Under the pieces are notes generated by a model. The model did no database searches, had not been told where the DNA came from, and saw only the letters and a list, made by a program, of their open reading frames with translations. Below, one piece after another: positions 1-8,039 of a stretch of 64,000 bases of DNA. Source of the DNA: Treponema sp. (GTDB lineage Bacteria > Spirochaetota > Spirochaetia > Treponematales > Treponemataceae); assembly GCA_017940255.1 (NCBI GenBank), contig JAGAZB010000014.1:1-64000 (forward strand). Reading direction: 5' to 3'. Both the position numbers and the translations under genes were made by a program. How positions within the stretch are numbered: the first letter of the stretch is position 1; each line of letters opens with the position of its first letter.

Positions 1-56
1 AACCCGCGATCTCCGGCGTGACAGGCCAGCGCGATAACCAGCTTCGCTACGCCCGC
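1..56 (-). tRNA. tRNA-Asp (GTC), 3' part cut by window edge
   Basis: Read on the minus strand, the gene starts with acceptor strand GCGGGCG (positions 56-50), followed by a D arm. The anticodon stem-loop has stem CTGGC/GCCGG and loop CTGTCAC, so the anticodon is GTC (Asp). The T arm begins with GCGGGTT and is cut by the left edge of the window, so about 20 nt of the T arm and acceptor 3' strand are missing. Confidence 0.88.
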
Positions 57-132
57 GTGATGTTTGTTATATTAAATGAAAACGCATTTTGTGTCAATAA
101 GTAAAATGCAAATTTTCAAAAAATATTTAAAT

Positions 133-810
133 TTATTTGCAAAAATATTCTTCATACTTTTTGCGGATTTCTTTTTCATCCAAATACAGATGTTTAAGGT
201 GCATTTCTATAAGTTCTTTTACACCTGTGCTATCGTGGTTCTTAAAATGTTCAAGAATCTTTTTGTGTTCTTCAATTACTGTACTTGTGTTTGAAGTGTG
301 AAGGTGAAGTTCACGTACGCGGTCATGGTGAATGTTCATCAGCTTAATCATGCTATAACACTGCATTTTGTTTGTCATAGTGTAAATGTATTTGTGAAAT
401 GCGTTGTCCAGCTCCATGATTTTTTCAAGATTATCTTTTGCAAGATAAAATTCCTGCAGGTTAATATTTTCTTCCAGCTGCTGAATGTCTTCTTCTGTGG
501 CACTTTTGCAGGCCAGTTCTATTATAGCTGCTTCCAGAGTAGAGCGGATAAAAACGGCTTCTTCTACAAGGTTCATGTCTATTAAGCTGATACGGCTGCC
601 TCTTTGAGGGAGAATTTCGATGATTTTTGTTTGAGCCAGCTCCTGCAGAGCTTCGTGAACAGGAGTGCGGGAAAGTCCTAATTCATCTGCAATATCCTGT
701 TCACTAATCATGCTGCCTGGTTTTAATTCAAGATTTATTATATTTTCACGAATAACTCTGAGGGCAAATTCACGGTTAGATTCTTTTGGCAGTTTTGTTA
801 TATTTTTCAT
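133..810 (-). CDS. GntR-family transcriptional regulator (FadR/FCD subfamily)
   Basis: 225-residue DNA-binding regulator. Residues 1-75 form the GntR winged helix, with the recognition-helix run ISEQDIADELGLSRTPVHEA and the wing near QRGSRIS. Residues 80-215 are all-helical and match the FCD ligand-binding domain, which in this family senses small carboxylic acids and sugar acids, often through a metal site. The start is supported by TGAGG a few bases before the ATG. The gene stands alone between a tRNA and an AraC-type regulator on the same strand. A short palindrome about 50 bp upstream (858-871) could be its own operator. The ligand cannot be read from the sequence. Given the neighbours, a uronate or other plant-sugar derivative is possible, but that is inference. 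Confidence 0.9.
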   Translation of the reverse strand: MKNITKLPKESNREFALRVIRENIINLELKPGSMISEQDIADELGLSRTPVHEALQELAQTKIIEILPQRGSRISLIDMNLVEEAVFIRSTLEAAIIELACKSATEEDIQQLEENINLQEFYLAKDNLEKIMELDNAFHKYIYTMTNKMQCYSMIKLMNIHHDRVRELHLHTSNTSTVIEEHKKILEHFKNHDSTGVKELIEMHLKHLYLDEKEIRKKYEEYFCK

Positions 811-857
811 TTTTTCCTCATATGATTTTTACTTGTATATTACTTTAGCAGGAATGT

Positions 858-871
858 ACTAGTATGCTAGT
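858..871. promoter_or_regulatory. Palindrome upstream of the GntR gene, candidate operator
   Basis: ACTAG-TATG-CTAGT is a perfect inverted repeat with 5-bp arms. It lies about 50 bp before the start of the GntR/FCD gene, close to TAATAT, which could serve as its -10. FCD-type GntR proteins usually bind short palindromes in their own promoter, so autoregulation is plausible. Assignment rests on position only. Confidence 0.35.
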
Positions 872-935
872 TTGAATAATTATAAGGCAGGTAAAAAGTT
901 TTTGTCAACACGTGCACTTTTGGCGAGTGTGGCTT

Positions 936-1808
936 TTAGACCCGGGAATTTCGGCGCTGTTTTGGTGTGATGCCACGAATTTTTTTGTAAGTGCGGATAA
1001 AATGACTGGCATCTGTAAATCCTGTTTCCTGACTGATGTAGTCAAGAGTTTTATCTGTATAAAGAAGAAGGGTGTCTGCTTTACAGATTCTTACAAATTC
1101 AATGTATTCTTTGCAAGTCTTTCCAAACTGGGCTTTAAACTGCTTTGCAAAGTTTGAATAGCACATGCCGCATTTTGAAGCAAGGTCTTCTATATTGATG
1201 TTTTCGGATGAGTGCTTGTCTATGTATTCTAGAACAGAGAAATCCTTAGTAGAGAACTGGTCGAAAGTGGATTTTGAAGAAAAATGGAAGCCCTGACGCA
1301 TCCAGATACGGATAAGTTCTGTAATAATAAGGCTGATTGTAGAGGCAACCTTAATATCATAGCCGAATTCACGGTGTTTTGTTTCCCAGATGCAGTTTTC
1401 AAAAAAGAGTTTTACAGGATTAAAGCGTAAATCGTGAGCGGTAATAAGATTGGCGGCTCCGTTATCTTTTGTGGCCCGGTCTAAAAGGCGTGGAAGCTTT
1501 GGAGAACCAGGCGTTGTATTTGAAAGAATCATATCGTCAAATTTTACAACGTAAAAATAAGGTTTGTCCGGATATTCTTCTTTTACGGGGTAATCTAAAA
1601 AGGCATGAACCTGTTTTGGGTGGAAAATAATCATATCGCCAGGGTTCATGGTGAACTGCTGGCCGTCTACTTCTGCAAAAAGAATACCACTTACAAGGTA
1701 GACCATTTCTGTGAAGTAGTGCCAGTGAGGCTTTACATATTTCCAGTCTCCTGGAAAGGCCTGAAATGGCGCATTAAGGCTGTCGCTATATTCAAAAAGG
1801 TCATCCAT
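936..1808 (-). CDS. AraC-family regulator with N-terminal cupin
   Basis: About 290 residues from the chosen start. The N-terminal half is an AraC-type cupin sensor, with the HWHYFTEMVYLVSG region and the PGDMIIFHPKQVHAF strand pair. The C-terminal 100 residues are the double helix-turn-helix (INIEDLASKCGMCYSNFAKQ and LDYISQETGFTDASHFIRTY), ending in GITPKQRR. The reading frame is open further upstream to 1862, but a good GGAGG lies 6 nt before the ATG at 1806-1808 and the extension would read into a GC-rich repeat, so the shorter start is preferred. It is transcribed away from the ABC exporter genes. Such proteins usually activate sugar-utilisation genes; the target here is unknown. Confidence 0.9.
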   Translation of the reverse strand: MDDLFEYSDSLNAPFQAFPGDWKYVKPHWHYFTEMVYLVSGILFAEVDGQQFTMNPGDMIIFHPKQVHAFLDYPVKEEYPDKPYFYVVKFDDMILSNTTPGSPKLPRLLDRATKDNGAANLITAHDLRFNPVKLFFENCIWETKHREFGYDIKVASTISLIITELIRIWMRQGFHFSSKSTFDQFSTKDFSVLEYIDKHSSENINIEDLASKCGMCYSNFAKQFKAQFGKTCKEYIEFVRICKADTLLLYTDKTLDYISQETGFTDASHFIRTYKKIRGITPKQRRNSRV

Positions 1809-1821
1809 ATAGTACCTCCGG

Positions 1822-1932
1822 CGGGCTAGGGTATGGAACCCCTGCGAAGCAGCCGACCGCAACGAAGTGAGGACGGTGAGCGTTAGCGAAGGGTGGAACG
1901 CCCGACCGACGCGAAGCGGCGGGAGCCCCTAA
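1822..1932 (+). repeat. GC-rich intergenic repeat element
   Basis: A block far richer in GC than its surroundings fills most of the AraC/ABC intergenic gap. It is built of short purine-rich units such as CGAAGTGAGGACGGTGAGCG and AGCGAAGGGTGGAACGCCCG and ends in CGGCGGGAGCCCCT. The composition and the AGCGAAGG-type units resemble the elements at 49743-49877 and 51473-51610, but it lacks their shared terminal block, so it is at most a diverged relative. No convincing ORF. Confidence 0.5.
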
Positions 1933-2026
1933 TCTCCATAGAGAAATGTACAATTATTCTCATCTTTCCTTATATCACGGAATTAAAAGTAATGCTAGAG
2001 TAATTTCATTAATTTAAGGGGTTTTT

Positions 2027-3772
2027 ATGAAAAAGAAAACTGCTTTTTCGTGGATTTGGTCTTATGTTAGACGCTATCGTTTTTTGATGATTACCGGGCT
2101 TTCTTTGAGTGTAATGGTAGCGGCTTTGAACATGATAAATCCTCTGGTAACGGGAAATATTGTTGATAAGGTAATTCAGGGTGGCAAACACGAGCTGCTT
2201 TTGAAGTTTATTCTTATTATGGTGGGCACAACGGTGGGAAAATCGATAATCCGCTACACTTATCAGGTGATTTTTGAACACTGTTCGCAGAATGTTATTT
2301 TGAAGATGAGGCAGGATTTGTACGCTCATATTCAGACTCTGGACTTTTCATGGTATGACGGGGCTCATTCCGGCAATGTAATGACTCTGCTGACTTCAGA
2401 TCTGGATAAGGTTCGTCATTTTGTTGCCTGGGTGCTTTATCAGATTCTGGAAAATTCTCTTATATATATTTTTTCTATTATTGTGCTTTCGTCTATAAAC
2501 TGGAAGCTTACTCTGGCTTTTATGGTGATTGCTCCACCGGTTTTATTCCTGGTACAAAAGTTTAAGATTCATATCAGACCGGCTCATCTTGCGGTTCGCG
2601 ACCAGTTTGCGGCTTTGAACACCAGAGTTGGCGAAAATATTGAAGGCAACCGTGTGGTAAAGGCTTTTGTTCGTGAAGGCTATGAAATTTCCCGTTTTGA
2701 TGAGGAAAATGAAAAGTACAAGGATGTTGCAGTAAACAATGCTGATGTTCGTGTGAAGTACACGCCATGGATTGAAGCATTGACTGGTATTCTGCCGGTA
2801 ATTTTAATTTTGTTTGGCGGCTACCTGGTTATGAAGCAGGAAATTACAATTGGTCAGCTGGTAACTTTTAACGGTCTTATGTGGGCTTTTACTCAGCCAA
2901 TTAATATGTTTGGTACCCTGGTTGATAATATGCAAAACTTTGGGGCCTCGCAGGACAGACTTTATGAGCTCTGGTGTGCTGAGCCAAAAATTAAAAATGG
3001 CGAGAAGGCAATTAAGAAGGATGAGCCTCTTGCGGGAGAAGTGGAATTCCGCCATGTAAACTTTGCCTACAACGAAACTCCGGTTTTGAAGGATGTGAAC
3101 TTTAAAATTGCACCTGGAAAAACTGTGGGTATTCTTGGGCCTACGGGCGCTGGAAAATCTACAATTGCCAACCTTTTGTGCCGTTATTACGACGTTACTG
3201 GCGGACAGGTTTTGATTGATGGTATTGATGTAAAGGATTATGACCTGCAGTATCTGCGCCGAAATGTTGGAATTACTATGCAGGAAGCCTTTTTGTTTAG
3301 TGATACGGTGGAAGGAAATATTGCCTTTGGAAATATAGATGCAAGCTTTGAGGATGTTGAAGAAGCGGCTGAACTTGCCCGTGTAAAAGAGTTTATTGGT
3401 GATTTGACTGATGGATACGACACAATTGTTGGTGAGCGCGGTGTTGGCTTAAGTGGCGGTCAGAAGCAGAGAATTGCTCTGGCTAGACTTTTTCTGGCAG
3501 ATCCAAAAATTATGATTTTGGATGATACAACCAGCGCAGTTGATAATGATACAGAAAAGAAGATTCGTGAGTCCATTGCAAAAAAGAGTGGTGGTCACAC
3601 AACCTTTATTATAAGTCATCGTGTTTCTTCTTTTGAAAATGCTGATGTAATTTTGGTTATTCAGAATGGAAGTATAACTCAGTCTGGCAGTCATGAAGAA
3701 CTGATGGCTCAGGATGGTTATTACAGACAGGTTTGGGAAGAACAGTCGGGAGAAAACTATGGCACGAAATAA
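2027..3772 (+). CDS. ABC exporter half-transporter, degenerate ATPase subunit
   Basis: 581-residue type IV exporter half-transporter. An N-terminal six-helix membrane domain (about residues 15-320) is followed by a nucleotide-binding domain with Walker A GPTGAGKS (near 371), signature LSGGQ (near 475) and Walker B IMILDD (near 494-499). The residue after the Walker B Asp is Asp instead of the catalytic Glu. That is the hallmark of the non-hydrolysing site of heterodimeric exporters such as TM287/288, BmrCD and LmrCD. The next gene overlaps its end by 14 bp and supplies the canonical Glu, so the two should work as a heterodimer exporting drugs, lipids or peptides; the substrate is not known. 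An AAGGGG ribosome-binding site precedes the ATG. Confidence 0.93.
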   Translation: MKKKTAFSWIWSYVRRYRFLMITGLSLSVMVAALNMINPLVTGNIVDKVIQGGKHELLLKFILIMVGTTVGKSIIRYTYQVIFEHCSQNVILKMRQDLYAHIQTLDFSWYDGAHSGNVMTLLTSDLDKVRHFVAWVLYQILENSLIYIFSIIVLSSINWKLTLAFMVIAPPVLFLVQKFKIHIRPAHLAVRDQFAALNTRVGENIEGNRVVKAFVREGYEISRFDEENEKYKDVAVNNADVRVKYTPWIEALTGILPVILILFGGYLVMKQEITIGQLVTFNGLMWAFTQPINMFGTLVDNMQNFGASQDRLYELWCAEPKIKNGEKAIKKDEPLAGEVEFRHVNFAYNETPVLKDVNFKIAPGKTVGILGPTGAGKSTIANLLCRYYDVTGGQVLIDGIDVKDYDLQYLRRNVGITMQEAFLFSDTVEGNIAFGNIDASFEDVEEAAELARVKEFIGDLTDGYDTIVGERGVGLSGGQKQRIALARLFLADPKIMILDDTTSAVDNDTEKKIRESIAKKSGGHTTFIISHRVSSFENADVILVIQNGSITQSGSHEELMAQDGYYRQVWEEQSGENYGTK

Positions 3773-5534
3773 ATTTGATGCTGACGAAGAAATTGAACGC
3801 AAGTTTAATGCTCACATTATAATGAGACTTTTTAAGTGGATTAAGCCATTTAGCGGCTGGATGATTTTTTCCTGCTTCTTAATGCTGCTTTCTTCTGCAA
3901 TTTCGCTTACCAGTCCATATTTAATTCGTATGGCGATTGATAAGGCAATTCCGGCCAACAACTTCCGTATGCTGGTAATTTTATCTTCTATTTTGCTGCT
4001 TTCTACTCTTGTTGTGCGCGTTCTGCTGGCAGAAAAACTGAAGATTATGACCAGAGTTGCCCAGAAGATTATTGTAAATATCAGAAAGGATGTTTTTACA
4101 AAGCTGCAGAGTCTGCCATTTACTTATTTTGACAGTCGTCCACACGGAAAGATTTTGATTCGTGTTGTAAACTATGTAAACTCCCTTTCAGATTTACTTT
4201 CTAACGGTATTATTCAGCTGATTTCTGATCTTTTTACTCTTGTGGTAATTATTGGCTTTATGCTTGCAATTGATGTAAAGCTGACCCTTGTTTGTATGGC
4301 TGTTTTACCTGTTCTTTTCATTGTTCTTTTTTCTATGAAGAAGAAGCAGCACGAAGCCTGGAAGCAGGAAAGCTACAAGCGTTCAAATCTGACTGCTTAT
4401 ATTTCGGAAAGCTTAAACGGAATGAAGATTACTCAGTCTTTTGCCCGCGAAGAAGTGAATCAGGGGATTTTTGATGATTTATGCCGCAAGTGTAAAAAAG
4501 TTTGGATTCATGCGGTAAATATCAATAATGTTATATGGCCTGTTGTAGATAATCTTTCTACTTTGGGTGTTGCCCTGGTTTATATGGCCGGTATTGCCTG
4601 GCTGGGGAACGGAATGGGTGGCACTGTAACAATTGGTACTCTGGTTGCCTTTGCCGGCTATATCTGGCGTTTCTGGTTCCCTATTCAGAATCTTGGAAAC
4701 TTTTATAATTCTATGGTAACTACCGGAGCTTATGTAGAACGCATTTTTGAACTTTTGGATGAACCGGAAGATATTACTGATTGCGAAGGTGCTGTTGAAC
4801 TTCCTCCTATCCGGGGGCATGTAACTTTTGATCATGTTACCTTCTCTTACGAGGCAGGAAATCCTGTTTTGAAGAATGTGAATTTTGTAATTACTCCTGG
4901 TATGACGGTTGCAATTGTTGGGCCTACTGGGGCTGGTAAAACTACGATAGTAAATCTTTTGACCCGTTTTTATAATCCGGATCAGGGACAAATCTTAATA
5001 GACGGAATTGATATTCAGAAATTGCAGATTAAGTCTATCCGTAAGCAGGTTGGCGTTATGCTGCAGGATTCTTTCCTGTTCAGCGGAACTATTATGGAAA
5101 ATATCCGCTATGGACGCCTTGATGCCAGTGATGAAGAGTGTATTGCAGCGGCAAAAACTGTGCAGGCTCACGAGTTTATTTCGGCATTCCCTGAGGGGTA
5201 CAATACTAAGCTTTCGGCAAACGGAGGCGGGCTTTCGCAGGGACAGAAGCAGCTGATTTCTTTTGCCCGAGTTCTTTTGAGTGATCCTCGCATTTTGATT
5301 TTGGATGAGGCTACATCTTCGGTTGATACTCATACAGAAAAGGCTTTGCAGGAAGGTTTGGGACAGCTTTTGAAGGGACGCACAAGTTTTATCATCGCCC
5401 ACCGTCTTTCTACAATCCGCAATGCAGATGTGATTTTCTATGTTAATCACGGTCAGATAGAAGAAAGCGGCAACCATGAACAGCTGGTGGCTGCCGGTGG
5501 CAAGTATGCAGAGATGGTAAAGATTAAACGCTGA
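3759..5534 (+). CDS. ABC exporter half-transporter, catalytic subunit
   Basis: About 591 residues from the ATG at 3759. That start has GGGAG just upstream and overlaps the preceding gene by 14 bp, which suggests translational coupling; the frame is open further upstream but without support. Membrane domain to about residue 335, then an ATPase domain with Walker A GPTGAGKT (near 388), signature LSQGQ (near 492) and Walker B ILILDE (near 511-516) with the catalytic Glu present. The altered LSQGQ signature pairs in trans with the partner's degenerate Walker B to make the inactive site. This is the same division of labour as in TM288 of the TM287/288 exporter. The tail overlaps the convergent aldo/keto reductase gene by 11 bp. 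Confidence 0.93.
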   Translation: MARNKFDADEEIERKFNAHIIMRLFKWIKPFSGWMIFSCFLMLLSSAISLTSPYLIRMAIDKAIPANNFRMLVILSSILLLSTLVVRVLLAEKLKIMTRVAQKIIVNIRKDVFTKLQSLPFTYFDSRPHGKILIRVVNYVNSLSDLLSNGIIQLISDLFTLVVIIGFMLAIDVKLTLVCMAVLPVLFIVLFSMKKKQHEAWKQESYKRSNLTAYISESLNGMKITQSFAREEVNQGIFDDLCRKCKKVWIHAVNINNVIWPVVDNLSTLGVALVYMAGIAWLGNGMGGTVTIGTLVAFAGYIWRFWFPIQNLGNFYNSMVTTGAYVERIFELLDEPEDITDCEGAVELPPIRGHVTFDHVTFSYEAGNPVLKNVNFVITPGMTVAIVGPTGAGKTTIVNLLTRFYNPDQGQILIDGIDIQKLQIKSIRKQVGVMLQDSFLFSGTIMENIRYGRLDASDEECIAAAKTVQAHEFISAFPEGYNTKLSANGGGLSQGQKQLISFARVLLSDPRILILDEATSSVDTHTEKALQEGLGQLLKGRTSFIIAHRLSTIRNADVIFYVNHGQIEESGNHEQLVAAGGKYAEMVKIKR

Positions 5535-6561
5535 CCTTGCCGGCCAGAATATCTTTGTAATCTGCAAGATTTTTGCGTAGCAGGCTAGGAATGTTCAGCT
5601 CATAAGGGCAGCGCTTAAGACAGGCGCCGCAGTCTACGCACTTTTCGATTTTGAGCATTTCTTCCTGCCAGTGGGGAGTGAGCCAGTTTTGAGAAGGGGC
5701 GCGGCGAATCATCTGGCTCATGCGGGCGCACTGGTTTATAGTGATGCCCACTGAACATGGCGAACAGTAGCCGCAGCCCCGGCAGAATTCGCCGAGAAGT
5801 TCTGAGCGGTCTTTGTTTATGACAACTTCAAGCTCTGGGGTGAGTGTAGGCGGCTCGTGGAAAAAGGCCAGCCACTGCTCAAGTTCGCTCATTTTCTGAA
5901 TACCCCAGATTGGAAGAACCGGGTACTGGCTCATAAAAGCCATGCAGGCAGCCGCGTTTGTAAGCAGTCCGCCTGAAAGACCTTTCATTGCAATAAAGCC
6001 AATATTGTTTTTCCGGCACTTTTCTACCAGGGCAAGGTCGCGGTCGGTCGCAAGGTAAGAAAAAGGAAACTGCAGCGTCTCATAAAGTCCGCTATCTGCA
6101 ATTTCTTCGGCAATGCCAATTTTATGGGCAGTGATACCAATGTGGCGGATTTTTCCCTGGGCTTTAGCTTCAAGCAGTACCTCGTAGAGACCGGTACCAT
6201 CACCTGGCCTGTAGCATTGCTTTACGCAGTGCAGCTGGTATATGTCAATATAATCAGTTTTTAAGTTTCTAAGAGAAGTTTCCAAATCTTCTTTGAGTTT
6301 TTCGGGAGTTTCGGCTGTTGTCTTTGTTGCAATAAAAATCTTTTCTCGCTGGTAGCTTCCGTTGCCGCGTCCAAATGCCTGTCCCACCTTTTCTTCACTG
6401 TCGGAATAAGCCCGTGCTGTATCAAAAAAAGTCATACCGCCGTCATAAGCTCTGTGTAAAATATCAACGGCAGTTTCCATATTTACGCGCTGAACAGGAA
6501 GGGCTCCGAATGCATTTTGAGGAGTTGTAATTCCGGTTGAACCGAGAGTGATTGTTTTCAT
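5524..6561 (-). CDS. Aldo/keto reductase with C-terminal 4Fe-4S ferredoxin domain
   Basis: 345 residues. Residues 1-235 form an aldo/keto reductase barrel with the expected tetrad (D47, Y52, K80 and H111 in YQLHC). The C-terminal 90 residues add ferredoxin-like cysteine sets: C260, C263, C266, C269 and C308, C311, C314, C318 ending in CP. This fused type is common in anaerobes and is thought to pass electrons between iron-sulfur carriers and a nicotinamide-dependent carbonyl reduction; its substrate is unknown. An extended -10 (TGCTATAAT) ends 6 nt before the ATG and no ribosome-binding site fits, so the mRNA is probably leaderless. Divergent from the HD-domain gene across only 47 bp. Confidence 0.92.
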   Translation of the reverse strand: MKTITLGSTGITTPQNAFGALPVQRVNMETAVDILHRAYDGGMTFFDTARAYSDSEEKVGQAFGRGNGSYQREKIFIATKTTAETPEKLKEDLETSLRNLKTDYIDIYQLHCVKQCYRPGDGTGLYEVLLEAKAQGKIRHIGITAHKIGIAEEIADSGLYETLQFPFSYLATDRDLALVEKCRKNNIGFIAMKGLSGGLLTNAAACMAFMSQYPVLPIWGIQKMSELEQWLAFFHEPPTLTPELEVVINKDRSELLGEFCRGCGYCSPCSVGITINQCARMSQMIRRAPSQNWLTPHWQEEMLKIEKCVDCGACLKRCPYELNIPSLLRKNLADYKDILAGKVSV

Positions 6562-6608
6562 AATGTAATTATAGCACAGGAGTTCAAAGTTTTATATACT
6601 TATTAAAA
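6562..6608. promoter_or_regulatory. Compact divergent promoters, both apparently leaderless
   Basis: The whole gap between the two divergent genes is 47 bp. On the minus strand TATAAT (6568-6573) ends 6 nt before the aldo/keto reductase ATG and is preceded by TG, giving an extended -10. On the plus strand TATACT (6595-6600) ends 8 nt before the HD-gene ATG. The -35 region of each would lie on the -10 of the other, so the two promoters probably compete for RNA polymerase. Confidence 0.55.
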
Positions 6609-7247
6609 ATGAAGCAGCTTTCTACAAATGATTTAAAAAATAATGGTGATGACTCAGAGCCTTCCCGCTCTATGGCAGAGCTTTTACTTGAAGAGGGGGT
6701 AAAGAAAAATCCGGGCCCCTGGCGAGAGCACTCTTATGCAGTGGCAAGAGCGGCGGAAAAAATTGCGCGTGCTGTAAATCAGAATTGCGGCGAAGAAAAA
6801 ATGAATCCAGACTTGGCATATGTTTATGGTCTTCTTCATGATATAGGCCGCCAGGAAGGTCACACCTATATTGCCCACGTTTACGACGGCTATCATTTTC
6901 TGATGTCCTTGGGCTATGAAAAAGCTGCTCAAATCTGTCTGACTCATTCTTTTAATCTGAAGACAACTGAAGACTATATTGGAAAAATCGATATTTCTGA
7001 TAAACAGATGGAAGAAATCAAAAAGCTTCTGGCAGCAGTCGAATACGACGATTACGACCGCCTGATTCAGCTTCTGGATGCTACCTGCGGGGCAGACGGT
7101 ACTCTTAATCTTGAAGAGCGCATGGGCGACGTAAAAGCGCGGTACGGCTATTATCCACAGTGTAAGTGGGATAAAAACTTTGAACTCAAAGCCTACTTCG
7201 AAAAGTTAGCTGGCCGCGAGTATTACGAAATTATTTCAACTCAATAA
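6609..7247 (+). CDS. HD-domain hydrolase
   Basis: 212 residues. Metal-dependent phosphohydrolase of the HD superfamily: H41 (REHSYAVA), the signature H77-D78 in LLHDIGRQEG, and further His residues at H85 and H90. This class includes small stand-alone nucleotidases and uridylyl-cleaving enzymes; the substrate cannot be told from the sequence. The first 25 residues are polar and probably disordered. No ribosome-binding site is visible; TATACT lies 8 nt before the ATG. It may be a single-gene unit; the toxin-antitoxin pair downstream has its own promoter. Confidence 0.82.
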   Translation: MKQLSTNDLKNNGDDSEPSRSMAELLLEEGVKKNPGPWREHSYAVARAAEKIARAVNQNCGEEKMNPDLAYVYGLLHDIGRQEGHTYIAHVYDGYHFLMSLGYEKAAQICLTHSFNLKTTEDYIGKIDISDKQMEEIKKLLAAVEYDDYDRLIQLLDATCGADGTLNLEERMGDVKARYGYYPQCKWDKNFELKAYFEKLAGREYYEIISTQ

Positions 7248-7307
7248 TCAGAATAGCAAAAGAGCCAGGAGCAATACAACTTTTAGATTTGATTAGAGTT
7301 TAAAAAC

Positions 7308-7343
7308 TTGTAATATGTAATATAATATGTATAATAATACATA
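7308..7343 (+). promoter_or_regulatory. Toxin-antitoxin promoter with operator palindrome on the -10
   Basis: -35 TTGTAA (7308-7313), a 16-nt spacer and -10 TATAAT (7330-7335). The -10 sits inside an inverted repeat, TATGTAT (7326-7332) and ATACATA (7337-7343). A palindrome over the -10 immediately upstream of a Phd-type antitoxin gene is the usual arrangement for autorepression by the toxin-antitoxin complex. Confidence 0.6.
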
Positions 7344-7358
7344 AAAATGAGGTGATTT

Positions 7359-7652
7359 ATGGTAAATTTTAATCGAAACGAAATTGTCTCAGCTACACAA
7401 ATTGTACGTCAGTTCTCTTCCATTATGAGTAGTCTTGTAAATAAGACTCTCGATAAAATTGCGGTTGTCCGTAATAATGAAATGGAAGCTGTTATTTTAT
7501 CTTTTGATGAATATGAGCAGCTTGTAATGCGTGCAGAAGCCGCATCACAAAAATCTGTCCGTGATTATTTTGGCAGTATTACTTCTGTAGAAGCTGATTT
7601 AATGGAACAGGCAGTTAGCGAATGTCGTAAGGTTGATTTAAATGAATGGTAA
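7359..7652 (+). CDS. Phd/YefM-family antitoxin
   Basis: 97 residues, the usual size for this family. The N-terminal part (VSATQIVRQFSSIM, then LDKIAVVRNNEMEAVILS, then FDEYEQLVMRAE) matches the DNA-binding Phd/YefM fold. The C-terminal tail (from about residue 70) would wrap around and block the toxin. A GAGGTGA ribosome-binding site lies just before the ATG. It overlaps the PIN-domain gene by 11 bp, so the two are translationally coupled. Its predicted operator is the palindrome at 7326-7343. Confidence 0.88.
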   Translation: MVNFNRNEIVSATQIVRQFSSIMSSLVNKTLDKIAVVRNNEMEAVILSFDEYEQLVMRAEAASQKSVRDYFGSITSVEADLMEQAVSECRKVDLNEW

Positions 7653-8028
7653 GCTTGTAGATACAAATGTTATTATTCGTTTCTTAAAAGGACAAACAGA
7701 ACTTTTTTCTCTTTTTGATGATATGGAAAATCTTTATGTTTCTTCAATATCTGTTGGAGAGCTGATGTATGGAGCAGAACTTTCTCAGAAAAAAGATTAT
7801 AATTCAGCTGGATATTATAACTTCTGTGAACAGATGAAAGTTTTGAATGTTGATATGGAGATTGCCAAAAGATACGGAAAAATCAAATCCGTGTTAAAAT
7901 CTAAAGGTTATCCAATCCCAGAGAATGATATCTGGATTGCTGCTACGGCACTTACTGCAAATCTTTCTCTAGTAACGGCAGACAGCGATTTTGAAAATAT
8001 ACCAGATCTTTTAATAGAAAAAATGTAA
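7642..8028 (+). CDS. PIN-domain toxin (VapC-like ribonuclease)
   Basis: 128 residues. All four acidic positions of a PIN nuclease can be seen: D7 in LVDTNVI, E40 in SVGELMYG, D96 in ENDIWIAA and D114/D116 in VTADSDF. Family members are Mg-dependent endoribonucleases that cut tRNA or rRNA when freed from their antitoxin. The cognate antitoxin is the overlapping Phd/YefM gene, so this is a mixed Phd-VapC type II module. The toxin looks intact, with no frameshift or lost acidic residue. Target RNA not predictable. Confidence 0.88.
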   Translation: MNGKLVDTNVIIRFLKGQTELFSLFDDMENLYVSSISVGELMYGAELSQKKDYNSAGYYNFCEQMKVLNVDMEIAKRYGKIKSVLKSKGYPIPENDIWIAATALTANLSLVTADSDFENIPDLLIEKM

Positions 8029-8039
8029 AGGGATTAAAA

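Noticed and set aside
1809-1862. Longer N-terminus for the AraC-type regulator
   Set aside because: It would be coded partly by the GC-rich repeat and lacks a ribosome-binding site, while the start at 1808 has a good GGAGG.
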